A DNA stretch of 64,000 nt from Pseudomonas paralactis (GTDB lineage Bacteria > Pseudomonadota > Gammaproteobacteria > Pseudomonadales > Pseudomonadaceae), in contig NZ_JYLN01000002.1 of NCBI RefSeq assembly GCF_001439735.1, positions 62,001 to 126,000 of the forward strand. Reading direction: 5' to 3'. Position 1 is the first letter of the stretch. Each line of letters opens with the position of its first letter. The position numbers and the translations under genes are program-made. Under the pieces are notes generated by a model, which was not told the origin of the DNA, did no database searches, and saw only the letters and a list, made by a program, of their open reading frames with translations. Below are positions 14,504 through 23,222 of this stretch, in pieces.

Positions 14504-17062
14504 ATGTTTCGCGCGCCTTGCCACGCTTCGCACTTGTTTGTTCGACCCACGCTCATCGCCACGTGCCTGGCCTTCAGTCTCAGCGCCCAGGCCGAGTCGT
14601 TCACGCTGCACCTGCCGGCCCAGTCACTGGCCACATCACTGAGCCAGGTGGCACAACAGGCGAAAATCCAGCTGCTGTTCGATGAAAGCCTGCTCAAAAA
14701 CCTGAAAGCGCCGGCGCTCGACGGTGACTACAGCGCAGAAGTGGCCATTCGTTCGCTGCTGAAAAACGGCGAGTTCACCCTGATCAAGGTCGGCAGCACC
14801 TACGTAGTGCGCCCCGATGAGGGCAAGGCCACCAGCAGCGCCGCGATCCAGCTGGACACACTGAGCGTGATCGGCACCGGCAACGAAGTGAACGCCAGCA
14901 CCGTCAACCGCTCCACCCTGACCCAGGCCGATATCGACCGCTACCAGTCCAATAACATTCCCAGCCTGTTGCAGACCCTGCCCGGCGTCAGCCAGGGCGG
15001 CTCGCTCAAACCTGGCGGGCAGACCATCAACATCCGTGGTTTCGGCGATGCCGAAGACGTGCCGATGACCGTCGACGGCGCCACCAAGACCGGCTTTGAG
15101 CGCTACCAGCAAGGCACGGTGTTTATCGAACCCGAGCTGATCAAGCGCATCGAAGTGGAAAAAGGCCCCAACTCGCCGTTCACCGGCAATGGCGGCTTCG
15201 GCGGCACCGTCAACATGATCACCAAGGACGCCCCGGACCTGCTCCAGGACGGGCGCAACAGCGGCGCGATGCTCAAATACGGCTACTCCAGCAACGACCA
15301 TGAACAGGTCTACAGCGGTGCCGTGTATGGCCGCACCGACGATGGCCGTTTTGACGCCCTCGCCTACCTGACCCAACGGGACGGCGGCGATATGAAGGTA
15401 GCCGCCAAGTTACCCAACGACAACAACGAGTACCCGATCAACCCTCAGCGCCTGCCCAACAGCGCGCAGGATGTGGACGGCAAGTTGTTCAAGGTCAATG
15501 CGTATTTCACCGATGAGCAGAGTGTCGGCCTGTCGTACTCGCGCTCTCACAGCAACCGCTGGACGCCGTTTTCCGCCGCGAGCTACCCGACGCCGCCCAC
15601 CCAGTTCAACATCGACCGCTACGGCTACGAAGGTGCGTTGAAGCGTTTCCTCGCGCACCGCGACACGGTCGACACCACCTGGTCGGGCAAGTATCACTAC
15701 CAGCCGCTGGATAACCCGCTGGTAGACCTCACCGTCAAATACTCCCAATCCAACACCGAACAGACCGACGAGCGTGACGCCACCGCGTTTTTCCAACTGG
15801 CCACCGGCGGGCGCAAGATGGACACCGCCTACACCGACAAGCACCTGGACATCCGCAACGTCAGCCTCTTCGACACCGGGCCCTTGCAGCACGCGGTGAC
15901 CGTCGGCGGGCAGATCCGCAAGCACACCCGCGAAACCGAAATGTGGATGCCCGGCAGCACCTACAACACCCCGCGCTATAACTACGGGCACTTCCAGCCA
16001 GGCTTTATGCCCCACGGCAAAGTCGACACCAACAGCTTCTTCATCCAGGACGCGGTCACCCTGGGCGACGTGACGATCACGCCGTCGCTGCGTTATGACC
16101 ACGTGCGCAACCGCGGCGAGGGCAACGATGCGCCCTACTACAACAACCCCGACCCCGCGGTTGGCCACGACTACAGCGACCGCACCTACACCGGTTGGTC
16201 GCCGCGTCTGGCGCTGTTCTGGACCGTGACCCCGAATGTCGGGCTGTTTGCCAACTGGAGCCAGACCTGGCGCGCGCCGGTGATCGATGAACAATATGAA
16301 GTACAGGGCCTGGGCAGCCGCACCGCGACCAGCGTGGACCTGGACCCGGAGCGCATCACCTCGATCACCCTGGGCAACATCACCAACTTCGACAACCTGT
16401 TTGCCCAGGACGATAACCTGCAACTGCGCACCACCTTGTTCCACAACAAGGTCGAAGACGAAATCTTCAAGGCCACCGGCGTAGGCTGTCAGAACCAGGC
16501 CATCAACGGCGGCAGCATCGCTTCAGCGTGCCCGCTGGGGCCGATGTCCAACTACCGCAATATCGGCGGCATGACCATCAAGGGTGTCGAACTCGAATCG
16601 ATCTATAACTCTACCTACCTGTTTGGTTCGGTGTCGTTTGCTTATGCCAAGGGCCAGCACCAGGGCGCCTACACCAATCCATGGGGCCCGGACGTGGCGG
16701 CGCGGGATATCCCGCCGACCAAATGGGTGCTGGTACTGGGCACCAACATCCCGGCCTGGGATGCTCAGGTGGGCTGGATGGGCCAGTTCATCGGTGCCAC
16801 CGACCGCCTGCCCAGCGACAAATACTCCGGTGGCCCGGGCTCCGGCGTGGGTGATTTGTTCTTCGACCAGTATGGCAACAAGCGCTACAACACCCAGGGC
16901 CTGTTCGCTAAATGGAAACCGCAGCAGGCTTACCTCAAAGGCACCGAGGTGAACTTCACGGTGGACAATCTGTTCAACAGTAACTTCCGCCCAGCCTTGA
17001 GTGGCGACCGTGCCTACACCAAGGGGCGTGATGCGAAGATCAGCGTCACACGCTTCTTCTAA
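14504..17062 (+). CDS. TonB-dependent receptor with signalling domain, HasR-like
   Basis: Outer-membrane receptor of 852 aa. After a signal peptide (to about Ala30) comes a secretin/TonB N-terminal signalling domain (FTLHLPAQSLATSLSQVAQQ to about residue 107), then the plug (STLTQADIDRYQSNNIPSLL, INIRGFGDAEDVPMTVDGA) and a beta-barrel ending in aromatic FF. In the barrel, FANWSQTWRAPVIDEQYEVQ resembles the FRAP-containing block of haem receptors such as HasR. With the sigma and anti-sigma genes upstream, this forms a cell-surface signalling system. No hasA hemophore gene or exporter lies beside it. Haem as ligand is likely, not proven. Confidence 0.85.
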   Translation: MFRAPCHASHLFVRPTLIATCLAFSLSAQAESFTLHLPAQSLATSLSQVAQQAKIQLLFDESLLKNLKAPALDGDYSAEVAIRSLLKNGEFTLIKVGSTYVVRPDEGKATSSAAIQLDTLSVIGTGNEVNASTVNRSTLTQADIDRYQSNNIPSLLQTLPGVSQGGSLKPGGQTINIRGFGDAEDVPMTVDGATKTGFERYQQGTVFIEPELIKRIEVEKGPNSPFTGNGGFGGTVNMITKDAPDLLQDGRNSGAMLKYGYSSNDHEQVYSGAVYGRTDDGRFDALAYLTQRDGGDMKVAAKLPNDNNEYPINPQRLPNSAQDVDGKLFKVNAYFTDEQSVGLSYSRSHSNRWTPFSAASYPTPPTQFNIDRYGYEGALKRFLAHRDTVDTTWSGKYHYQPLDNPLVDLTVKYSQSNTEQTDERDATAFFQLATGGRKMDTAYTDKHLDIRNVSLFDTGPLQHAVTVGGQIRKHTRETEMWMPGSTYNTPRYNYGHFQPGFMPHGKVDTNSFFIQDAVTLGDVTITPSLRYDHVRNRGEGNDAPYYNNPDPAVGHDYSDRTYTGWSPRLALFWTVTPNVGLFANWSQTWRAPVIDEQYEVQGLGSRTATSVDLDPERITSITLGNITNFDNLFAQDDNLQLRTTLFHNKVEDEIFKATGVGCQNQAINGGSIASACPLGPMSNYRNIGGMTIKGVELESIYNSTYLFGSVSFAYAKGQHQGAYTNPWGPDVAARDIPPTKWVLVLGTNIPAWDAQVGWMGQFIGATDRLPSDKYSGGPGSGVGDLFFDQYGNKRYNTQGLFAKWKPQQAYLKGTEVNFTVDNLFNSNFRPALSGDRAYTKGRDAKISVTRFF

Positions 17063-17080
17063 CCACACACGCATTCCAAC

Positions 17081-17153
17081 TGTGGGAGCTGGCTTGCCTG
17101 CGATAGCGGTGGTGCAGCCACCATGGTCATCGCAGGCAAGCCAGCTCCCACAG
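17081..17153. repeat. REPIN (TGTGGGAGCTGGC family)
   Basis: The arm TGTGGGAGCTGGCTTGCCTG at the left end and its inverse at the right end enclose a short spacer that itself contains GGTGGTGCAGCCACC. The pair lies between convergent genes and can form a long hairpin that may act as a transcription barrier. Confidence 0.85.
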
Positions 17154-17167
17154 GGACCGCGCCCATT

Positions 17168-18385
17168 TCAGGCCAGGTAGCCATCCCCGCGCAACAGGGT
17201 TTCCAGGCAATGCTCGGTGATGTGATAGAACGCCTTGAGCTCCTGGATTTTTGCCAATAGCTGCGCGTTGTCCACAGGCTCGGCACGTTTGACCGCCAGG
17301 ATCATCTTGTTCTTGTTCGTGTGTTCCAACGAGATGAACTCGAACACCTTGGTCTCATAGCCGCAGGCTTCAAGGAACAATGCACGCAGGCTGTCGGTGA
17401 CCATTTCTGCCTGCTGGCCCAGGTGCAGGCCGTATTGCAGCATCGGCTTGAGCAACGCCGGACTCTGGATCTGCAGGCGGATCTGTTTGTGGCAGCACGG
17501 CGAACACATGATGATCGACGCACCGGAACGGATGCCGGTGTGGATCGCGTAGTCGGTGGCGATGTCGCAGGCATGCAAGGCAATCATCACGTCCAGCTCA
17601 CTGGGCGCCACGCTGCGTACATCGCCGCACTTGAATACCAGCCCCGGATGCTCCAGGCGCGCAGCAGCGCTGTTACACAAGGTGACCATGTCTTCACGCA
17701 ACTCGACACCGGTGACCTCGCCCTCGGCCTTGAGGGTATTGCGCAGGTAATCGTGAATGGCGAAGGTCAGGTAGCCCTTTCCCGAACCAAAATCGGCGAC
17801 GCGCACCGGTTGGTCCAGCTTCAACGGCGACGTTGTCAGCGCATGGCTGAACACTTCGATGAACTTGTTGATCTGCTTCCACTTGCGCGACATCGATGGG
17901 ATCAGCGCCTGCCTGGCGTCGGTCACACCCAGGTCGGCGAGGAACGGCCGGCTCAGGTCGAGGTAGCGGTTCTTCTCACGGTTATGCTCGGCCGACGGTG
18001 CTTCGCGCAGTTGTTGCGGTTTGCTTTTGAACAGTGAGCTTTTGTTCTTCTTGCTGTATTCAAGCTGGGCTTCGTCGGTCAGCGACAGCAAATGCGCGTT
18101 CTTGAACGACGCAGGCAACAGCTCGGCAATCGCCGCTACGCCGTCGGCCAAGGGGAAATTCTTGGTGATATCGCGGGTTTTGTAGCGGTACACGAAGGAC
18201 AGGCACGGCTGGTCCTTGACGGTGACCGGCTTGATGATCAGCCGTTGCAGCTCGGCCTCTTCACCGACGTACTTGGCCAGCACCAGCTTGATAAAGGCGT
18301 TTTGCGCAAGGCTGGTGCTCAGCAACTGGATGAACTGAGCGTGATGATCCGGCGCAGGGGTGGCGGGTTGAGCGGTGACGGACAT
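17168..18385 (-). CDS. SAM-dependent methyltransferase (Methyltransf_32 type)
   Basis: Cytoplasmic methyltransferase-like protein of 405 aa. The AdoMet-binding loop is VRVADFGSGKGYLTFAIHDY (about 195-215), followed by VTGVELREDMVTLCN and DVMIALHACDIATDYAI; the last matches the DALHACD-type motif of the Methyltransf_32 family found in RNA or protein methyltransferases. A Cys-rich IIMCSPCCHKQIR block also fits. The start MSVTAQPATP at 18385 is preferred to one seven codons upstream. Substrate unknown. It converges on the receptor gene and stands alone. Confidence 0.85.
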   Translation of the reverse strand: MSVTAQPATPAPDHHAQFIQLLSTSLAQNAFIKLVLAKYVGEEAELQRLIIKPVTVKDQPCLSFVYRYKTRDITKNFPLADGVAAIAELLPASFKNAHLLSLTDEAQLEYSKKNKSSLFKSKPQQLREAPSAEHNREKNRYLDLSRPFLADLGVTDARQALIPSMSRKWKQINKFIEVFSHALTTSPLKLDQPVRVADFGSGKGYLTFAIHDYLRNTLKAEGEVTGVELREDMVTLCNSAAARLEHPGLVFKCGDVRSVAPSELDVMIALHACDIATDYAIHTGIRSGASIIMCSPCCHKQIRLQIQSPALLKPMLQYGLHLGQQAEMVTDSLRALFLEACGYETKVFEFISLEHTNKNKMILAVKRAEPVDNAQLLAKIQELKAFYHITEHCLETLLRGDGYLA

Positions 18386-18495
18386 GAACAAAAACGCCTC
18401 GGGCAAAGAATGCCGGGCATTTTAGGGGGGATAGGGGTTCAGGGCACGGGGTTATTTGATCAACGGTCAATCGAACCCGGAGCTGGCGTACCCTG

Positions 18496-18595
18496 TGTAG
18501 GAGCGAGCTTGCTCGCGAAAAACGTCAACGATAACGCGGGTGTCCTGAATGAACGCGGCGTCTGAGCGTTTTTCGCGAGCAAGCTCGCTCCTACA
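18496..18595. repeat. REPIN (TGTAGGAGCGAGC family)
   Basis: Perfect opposed arms TGTAGGAGCGAGCTTGCTCG and inverse bracket about 50 bp of variable sequence. It lies immediately after the TPM gene ending at 18605 on the minus strand. Confidence 0.88.
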
Positions 18596-18604
18596 AAAAA
18601 GCAG

Positions 18605-19222
18605 TTATTCGAGTACGACCAAGCGATTGGGCAGTTCGTTGCGGGTGTGGGTAACGGGCACATGCACCTTGAGCAACTCCCCGCACGCCTCGATGCAGGT
18701 AATAAACCCGGCAAGCGTCTGCCCCTGTTTGACCTGCTGGGTAAATGCTTTGACGATGGCGTCCCAACTGCTGTCATCCAGGCGTTTGGAAATGCCGTCA
18801 TCGACGAGAATCTCGACGTAGCGTTCCGCCTCGCTGACAAATATCAGCACGCCGGTGCTGCCCAGCGTGTGGTGCAGGTTCTGCTCCAGAAACTGCCGAC
18901 GCGCCAGGTTCGAGGCACGCCAGTGGCGAACGGAACGGGGAATCAGGCGGGTGGTGACCTTGGGCAAACGAAACACCAGGCACAACACAATGAACGTCGC
19001 CCATTGCGCCAACAGCAAGGTGTACATGGTCAGGTAACCCGACAAGTAATGCACCACGCCCGGCACCACCAACGCGATGAGGCTGGCCCACAGCAACGGG
19101 ATATACGCGTAATCGTCGGCACGCGCCGCCAGCACGGTCACCAGCTCTGCATCGGTAGTTTTTTCGACCCGGGCAATCGCTTCGGCGACTTGGCGCTGCT
19201 CATGTTCAGTCAGTAATGCCAT
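18605..19222 (-). CDS. TPM-domain membrane protein
   Basis: Protein of 205 aa with an N-terminal TPM fold (LTEHEQRQVAEAIARVEKTT, DAELVTVLAARADDYAYIPL) and two or three hydrophobic segments (LWASLIALVVPGVVHYLSGY, WATFIVLCLVFRLP). The second half holds TGVLIFVSEAERYVEILVDD. It is the last gene of a lemA-TPM-TPM set, 31 bp after the glycine-rich TPM gene. The start at 19222 is used; the longer frame upstream runs through that gene's glycine codons. TPM proteins are linked to membrane-protein quality control or phosphatase activity; the role here is unknown. Confidence 0.87.
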   Translation of the reverse strand: MALLTEHEQRQVAEAIARVEKTTDAELVTVLAARADDYAYIPLLWASLIALVVPGVVHYLSGYLTMYTLLLAQWATFIVLCLVFRLPKVTTRLIPRSVRHWRASNLARRQFLEQNLHHTLGSTGVLIFVSEAERYVEILVDDGISKRLDDSSWDAIVKAFTQQVKQGQTLAGFITCIEACGELLKVHVPVTHTRNELPNRLVVLE

Positions 19223-19253
19223 GGTTGTAGATGCTCTTTTCTCGTTATTGTCA

Positions 19254-19988
19254 TTACCAGCCGCCCGAAGCCCCGCCACCGCCGAAGCCACCCCCGCCGC
19301 CACGGAAACCACCGCCACCGCCGCCCCCACCGCCGCCGCGCCCGCTGCTGCTGAGAATGGCCAGCAAGATAGCGCCTACCGGCAAGCCCATGCGATTGCA
19401 CAGCCACAACACGCCGATCAGCAGGATAAACAGGCCGATGGAAAACCCGGGATTATCCTTGGCGAAATTCGCATCCGCCACATGGGCAGGCACCGCCAAG
19501 GGTTCACCGCCCACCACCTGGATCATCGCCGCCACGCCGTCGCTGATGCCCTGGCTGAAATTGCCGGTCTTGAACTTGGGCAAAATCACCTGGTTGATGA
19601 TCACCCACGACTGCGCATCCGTCAGCACGCCTTCCAGGCCGTAACCCACTTCGATGCGCAATTGGCGCTCATCACGGGCCACGATCAACAGGGCGCCGTT
19701 GTCCTTGCCCTTCTGGCCGATGCCCCAAGCGCGTCCCAATTGATAACCGTAGTCTTCAATCGGGACGCCCTGCAGGTCGGGTACGGTGACCACCACAAGC
19801 TGGTCACCGGAAGTCTGCTCCAGCGCCTGCAACTGTTGCGTGAGCTGCTGGCGCGTTGCCGGGTCGATCATCTGGGCGTTGTCCACCACCCGCCCGGTCA
19901 ATGCCGGGAAGGTCAGGGCCGCCTGGGCCATGCCCACGCAGGCCAGTAGCCAAAACGCCAGGCCTATCCGTAATAAACGCATCGACAC
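19254..19988 (-). CDS. TPM-domain exported protein with glycine-rich tail
   Basis: Protein of 244 aa with a signal peptide (LLRIGLAFWLLACVGMAQAA), a periplasmic TPM domain (residues 30-150; GRVVDNAQMIDPATRQQLTQ, DQLVVVTVPDLQGVPIEDYG, GRAWGIGQKGKDNGALLIVA), a membrane helix near 185-210 and a low-complexity tail of Gly, Phe and Ser ending GGW. This layout is that of YgcG-type proteins. It sits 12 bp after lemA. The tail (about 19255-19345) is nearly all GGN codons and may vary in length between strains. Confidence 0.9.
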   Translation of the reverse strand: MSMRLLRIGLAFWLLACVGMAQAALTFPALTGRVVDNAQMIDPATRQQLTQQLQALEQTSGDQLVVVTVPDLQGVPIEDYGYQLGRAWGIGQKGKDNGALLIVARDERQLRIEVGYGLEGVLTDAQSWVIINQVILPKFKTGNFSQGISDGVAAMIQVVGGEPLAVPAHVADANFAKDNPGFSIGLFILLIGVLWLCNRMGLPVGAILLAILSSSGRGGGGGGGGGGFRGGGGGFGGGGASGGW

Positions 19989-20000
19989 CTCAAGGCAGCG

Positions 20001-20612
20001 TTATTTGAATTTCACCTGCGGCGCCTTGTCGGCATCGGCGCTGGTGGCTTCAAACGTGGCGCGGATCGGCAAGTCGCTGTACATCACGCTGTGCCACAGA
20101 CGGCCCGGGAAGGTGCGGATTTCAGTGTTGTACGCCTGCACGGTCTGGATGAAATCACGACGGGCCACGGCGATACGGTTTTCGGTGCCTTCAAGCTGGG
20201 ATTGCAAGGCCAGGAAGTTCTGGTTGGCCTTGAGGTCCGGATAACGCTCGGACACCACCATCAAACGGCTGAGTGCGCCGCTCAGGCCGTCCTGGGCTTG
20301 CTGGAACTGCTTGAGTTTTTCCGGGTTGTCGAGGGTGTTGGCATCCACCTGGATCGAGGTGGCCTTGGCCCGTGCTTCGATCACGGCGGTGAGGGTTTCC
20401 TGTTCGTGGGCGGCATAGGCCTTCACCGTTTCCACCAGGTTGGGGATCAGGTCGGCGCGGCGTTGATACTGGTTCTGTACCTGGCCCCAGGCCGCCTTGG
20501 CCTGTTCGTCCAGGGTCGGGATGTTGTTGATGCCGCAACCGCTCAGCACGCTGCTGATCAATAGCAAAGCCGCGGCCTTGAAGCCCCAGCGGTAAGTTTG
20601 TGCTGCTTGCAT
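20001..20612 (-). CDS. lemA: LemA family lipoprotein
   Basis: Membrane-anchored coiled-coil protein of 203 aa. A lipobox (LISSVLSGCGIN, Cys near residue 27) predicts lipid attachment. The body is the LemA four-helix fold (DEQAKAAWGQVQNQYQRRAD, LIPNLVETVKAYAAHEQETL, RLMVVSERYPDLKANQNFLA, TENRIAVARRDFIQTVQAYN). It is not the GacS kinase once also called LemA in Pseudomonas. It heads an operon with two TPM genes, an association widely conserved. Start at 20612 is chosen since GGAGAAAC precedes it. Confidence 0.92.
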   Translation of the reverse strand: MQAAQTYRWGFKAAALLLISSVLSGCGINNIPTLDEQAKAAWGQVQNQYQRRADLIPNLVETVKAYAAHEQETLTAVIEARAKATSIQVDANTLDNPEKLKQFQQAQDGLSGALSRLMVVSERYPDLKANQNFLALQSQLEGTENRIAVARRDFIQTVQAYNTEIRTFPGRLWHSVMYSDLPIRATFEATSADADKAPQVKFK

Positions 20613-20853
20613 GGTGTTTCTCCTGCCCAATCTTGATGGAATTTGATGACTAACCCTATAAACCACGCGCTTGGGGCATAATCCGCCACCACTGGAATGC
20701 ATCGAGCCAATCAGCTACAAAGATGCCCAGCGCGAAAAAGAGTTCAGAGTGTGCTGCATTTATCTGAACAACACCCGAACAACAATAGACGTTTCCCACA
20801 TTTTGGCCGACAGCATGCATTTAATGCTGCGCAGTAGCCGAAAAAGGATATTC

Positions 20854-23145
20854 ATGAAAAAGCTGTGTTTGCTCGGCCTTGTTGCCACGCTGGCCACCCA
20901 CCCCGTCTGGGCAGAAACGAAGCCTGCTGTGCTTAAAGACAAGGACGCCTTCGTCAGCGAGCTGCTCAAGCAAATGACCCTGGACGAAAAGATCGGCCAA
21001 TTGCGCCTGATCAGCATCGGCCCGGAAATGCCCCGCGAGCTGATCCGCAAGGAAATCGCCGCCGGCCGCATCGGAGGCACCTTCAATTCCATCACCCGCC
21101 CCGAAAACCGTCCGATGCAGGACGCGGCCATGCGCAGCCGCTTGAAGATCCCGATGTTCTTCGCCTATGACGTGATCCACGGCCACCGCACCATTTTCCC
21201 GATCAGCCTGGCCCTGGCCTCCAGCTGGGACATGGACGCCATCGGCCGCTCCGGGCGCATCGCCGCCCAGGAAGCCGCCGCCGACAGCCTCGACATCACC
21301 TTCGCACCGATGGTGGATATCTCGCGCGACCCGCGCTGGGGCCGCACCTCCGAAGGTTTCGGTGAAGACACCTACCTGGTCTCGCGCATTGCCGAAGTCA
21401 TGGTCAAGGCGTTCCAGGGCACCAGCCCCGCGAATGCCGACAGCCTCATGGCCAGCGTCAAGCACTTTGCCCTCTATGGCGCGGTGGAAGGCGGGCGCGA
21501 CTACAACGTGGTCGACATGAGCCCGGTCAAGATGTACCAGGACTACCTGCCGCCCTATCACGCAGCGATCAAGGCCGGCTCAGGCGGCGTAATGGTGGCG
21601 CTGAACTCGATCAACGGCGTACCCGCCACCGCCAACACCTGGCTGATGAACGACTTGCTGCGCAAGGACTGGGGCTTCAAGGGCCTGACCGTCAGCGACC
21701 ACGGCGCGATCTTCGAGCTGATCAAGCACGGCGTGGCCAAGGACGGGCGTGAAGCGGCCAAGCTGGCGATTAAGGCCGGCATCGACATGAGCATGAACGA
21801 CTCGCTGTATGGCAAGGAGCTGCCTGGGCTGCTCAAGTCCGGCGAGATCCAGCAGAGTGACATCGACAACGCCGTGCGCGAAGTCCTCGGCGCCAAGTAC
21901 GACATGGGCCTGTTCAAGGACCCGTACCTGCGCATCGGCAAGGCCGAGGATGACCCGGCCGACACCTACGCCGACAGCCGCCTGCACCGTGCCGAGGCCC
22001 GCGACATTGCGCGCCGCAGCCTGGTATTGCTGAAAAACCACAACGACACCCTGCCGCTGAAAAAATCCGCAACCATCGCTCTGGTCGGCCCGCTGGCCAA
22101 GGCCCCGATCGACATGATGGGCAGTTGGGCGGCTGCCGGCCGGCCTGCGCAGTCGGTGACCCTGCTCGACGGCATGAACGCCGTGATCGGCGAAAAAGGC
22201 AAAGTGATCTATGCCCGTGGCGCCAACATCACCGGCGACAAGGCGGTGCTCGACTACCTTAACTTCCTCAACTTTGATGCTCCGGAAGTGGTAGATGACC
22301 CGCGCCCTGCCCAGGTATTGATCGACGAAGCGGTGAGCGCGGCGAAGAACGCCGATGTCATCGTCGCGGCCGTGGGCGAATCCCGTGGCATGTCCCACGA
22401 GTCGTCGAGCCGTACCGACCTGAACATCCCGCAAAGCCAGCGCGACTTGATCAAGGCCCTCAAAGCCACCGGCAAACCGCTGGTGCTGGTGCTGATGAAC
22501 GGCCGTCCGCTGTCGATTCTCGAAGAGAACCAACAGGCTGACGCGATCCTGGAAACCTGGTTCGCAGGTACCGAAGGCGGCAACGCCATCGCCGACGTGC
22601 TGTTCGGTGACTACAACCCGTCGGGCAAGCTGCCGATCACTTTCCCGCGTTCGGTGGGGCAGATTCCGACCTACTACAACCACCTGACCATTGGCCGACC
22701 GTTCACCCCAGGCAAGCCGGGCAACTACACTTCGCAGTACTTCGATGACACCACTGGTCCCCTGTTTCCCTTTGGTTATGGCCTGAGCTACACGCAGTTC
22801 AGCCTGTCGGACATGGCGCTGTCGTCCACCACGCTGAACAAGACCGGCAAGCTCGACGCCAGCGTCACCGTGAAGAACACTGGCAAGGTCGATGGCGAAA
22901 CGGTTGTGCAGTTGTATATCCAGGACGTGGCCGGTTCGATGATCCGCCCGATCAAGGAGCTGAAGAACTTCCAGAAGGTCATGCTCAAGGCCGGCGAAGC
23001 GCGCACGCTGCACTTCACCATCACCGAGGACGACTTGAAGTTCTACAACGCCCAGCTCAAATTTGCGGCGGAACCGGGTGAGTTCAATGTGCAGATCGGG
23101 TTGGATTCCCAGGATGTGCAGCAGCAGACCTTCGAGCTGCTCTGA
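20854..23145 (+). CDS. bglX: Periplasmic beta-glucosidase (GH3)
   Basis: Glycoside hydrolase family 3 enzyme of 763 aa that releases glucose from the non-reducing end of beta-glucosides in the periplasm. It has a signal peptide (LGLVATLATHPVWAE), an N-terminal TIM barrel with the catalytic Asp in GFKGLTVSDHGAIFELI (about residue 286), a second alpha/beta domain (IVAAVGESRGMSHESSSRTD) and a C-terminal fibronectin-III-like domain (VTVKNTGKVDGETVVQLYI). The ATG at 20854 follows AAGGATATTC and starts the signal peptide; a longer frame exists upstream but overlaps the lemA promoter region. Length matches E. coli BglX (765 aa). Confidence 0.95.
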   Translation: MKKLCLLGLVATLATHPVWAETKPAVLKDKDAFVSELLKQMTLDEKIGQLRLISIGPEMPRELIRKEIAAGRIGGTFNSITRPENRPMQDAAMRSRLKIPMFFAYDVIHGHRTIFPISLALASSWDMDAIGRSGRIAAQEAAADSLDITFAPMVDISRDPRWGRTSEGFGEDTYLVSRIAEVMVKAFQGTSPANADSLMASVKHFALYGAVEGGRDYNVVDMSPVKMYQDYLPPYHAAIKAGSGGVMVALNSINGVPATANTWLMNDLLRKDWGFKGLTVSDHGAIFELIKHGVAKDGREAAKLAIKAGIDMSMNDSLYGKELPGLLKSGEIQQSDIDNAVREVLGAKYDMGLFKDPYLRIGKAEDDPADTYADSRLHRAEARDIARRSLVLLKNHNDTLPLKKSATIALVGPLAKAPIDMMGSWAAAGRPAQSVTLLDGMNAVIGEKGKVIYARGANITGDKAVLDYLNFLNFDAPEVVDDPRPAQVLIDEAVSAAKNADVIVAAVGESRGMSHESSSRTDLNIPQSQRDLIKALKATGKPLVLVLMNGRPLSILEENQQADAILETWFAGTEGGNAIADVLFGDYNPSGKLPITFPRSVGQIPTYYNHLTIGRPFTPGKPGNYTSQYFDDTTGPLFPFGYGLSYTQFSLSDMALSSTTLNKTGKLDASVTVKNTGKVDGETVVQLYIQDVAGSMIRPIKELKNFQKVMLKAGEARTLHFTITEDDLKFYNAQLKFAAEPGEFNVQIGLDSQDVQQQTFELL

Positions 23146-23168
23146 TCTGAAGCTGTAAACACGGTCGC

Positions 23169-23204
23169 TGTGGGAGCTGGCTTTTGTGGGAGCCAGCTCC
23201 CACA
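23169..23204. repeat. Compact REP hairpin
   Basis: TGTGGGAGCTGGCT and AGCCAGCTCCCACA face each other with only about 8 bases between them, a minimal version of the TGTGGGAGCTGGC family, between the convergent bglX and clsB-like genes. Confidence 0.8.
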
Positions 23205-23222
23205 TTTGATTGAGTGATGCGA

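Noticed and set aside
15410..16444. A 344-codon minus-strand frame
   Set aside because: It lies inside the TonB-receptor gene on the opposite strand and has no motif; a third-codon-position effect of high GC.
20001..20612. Reading lemA as the GacS/LemA sensor kinase
   Set aside because: The protein is only 203 aa, with a lipobox and the LemA helical domain, and has no histidine-kinase motifs.
21580..23205. A 541-codon minus-strand frame
   Set aside because: It is antisense to bglX, which has complete GH3 domains; the product lacks family features and shows shadow-frame composition.
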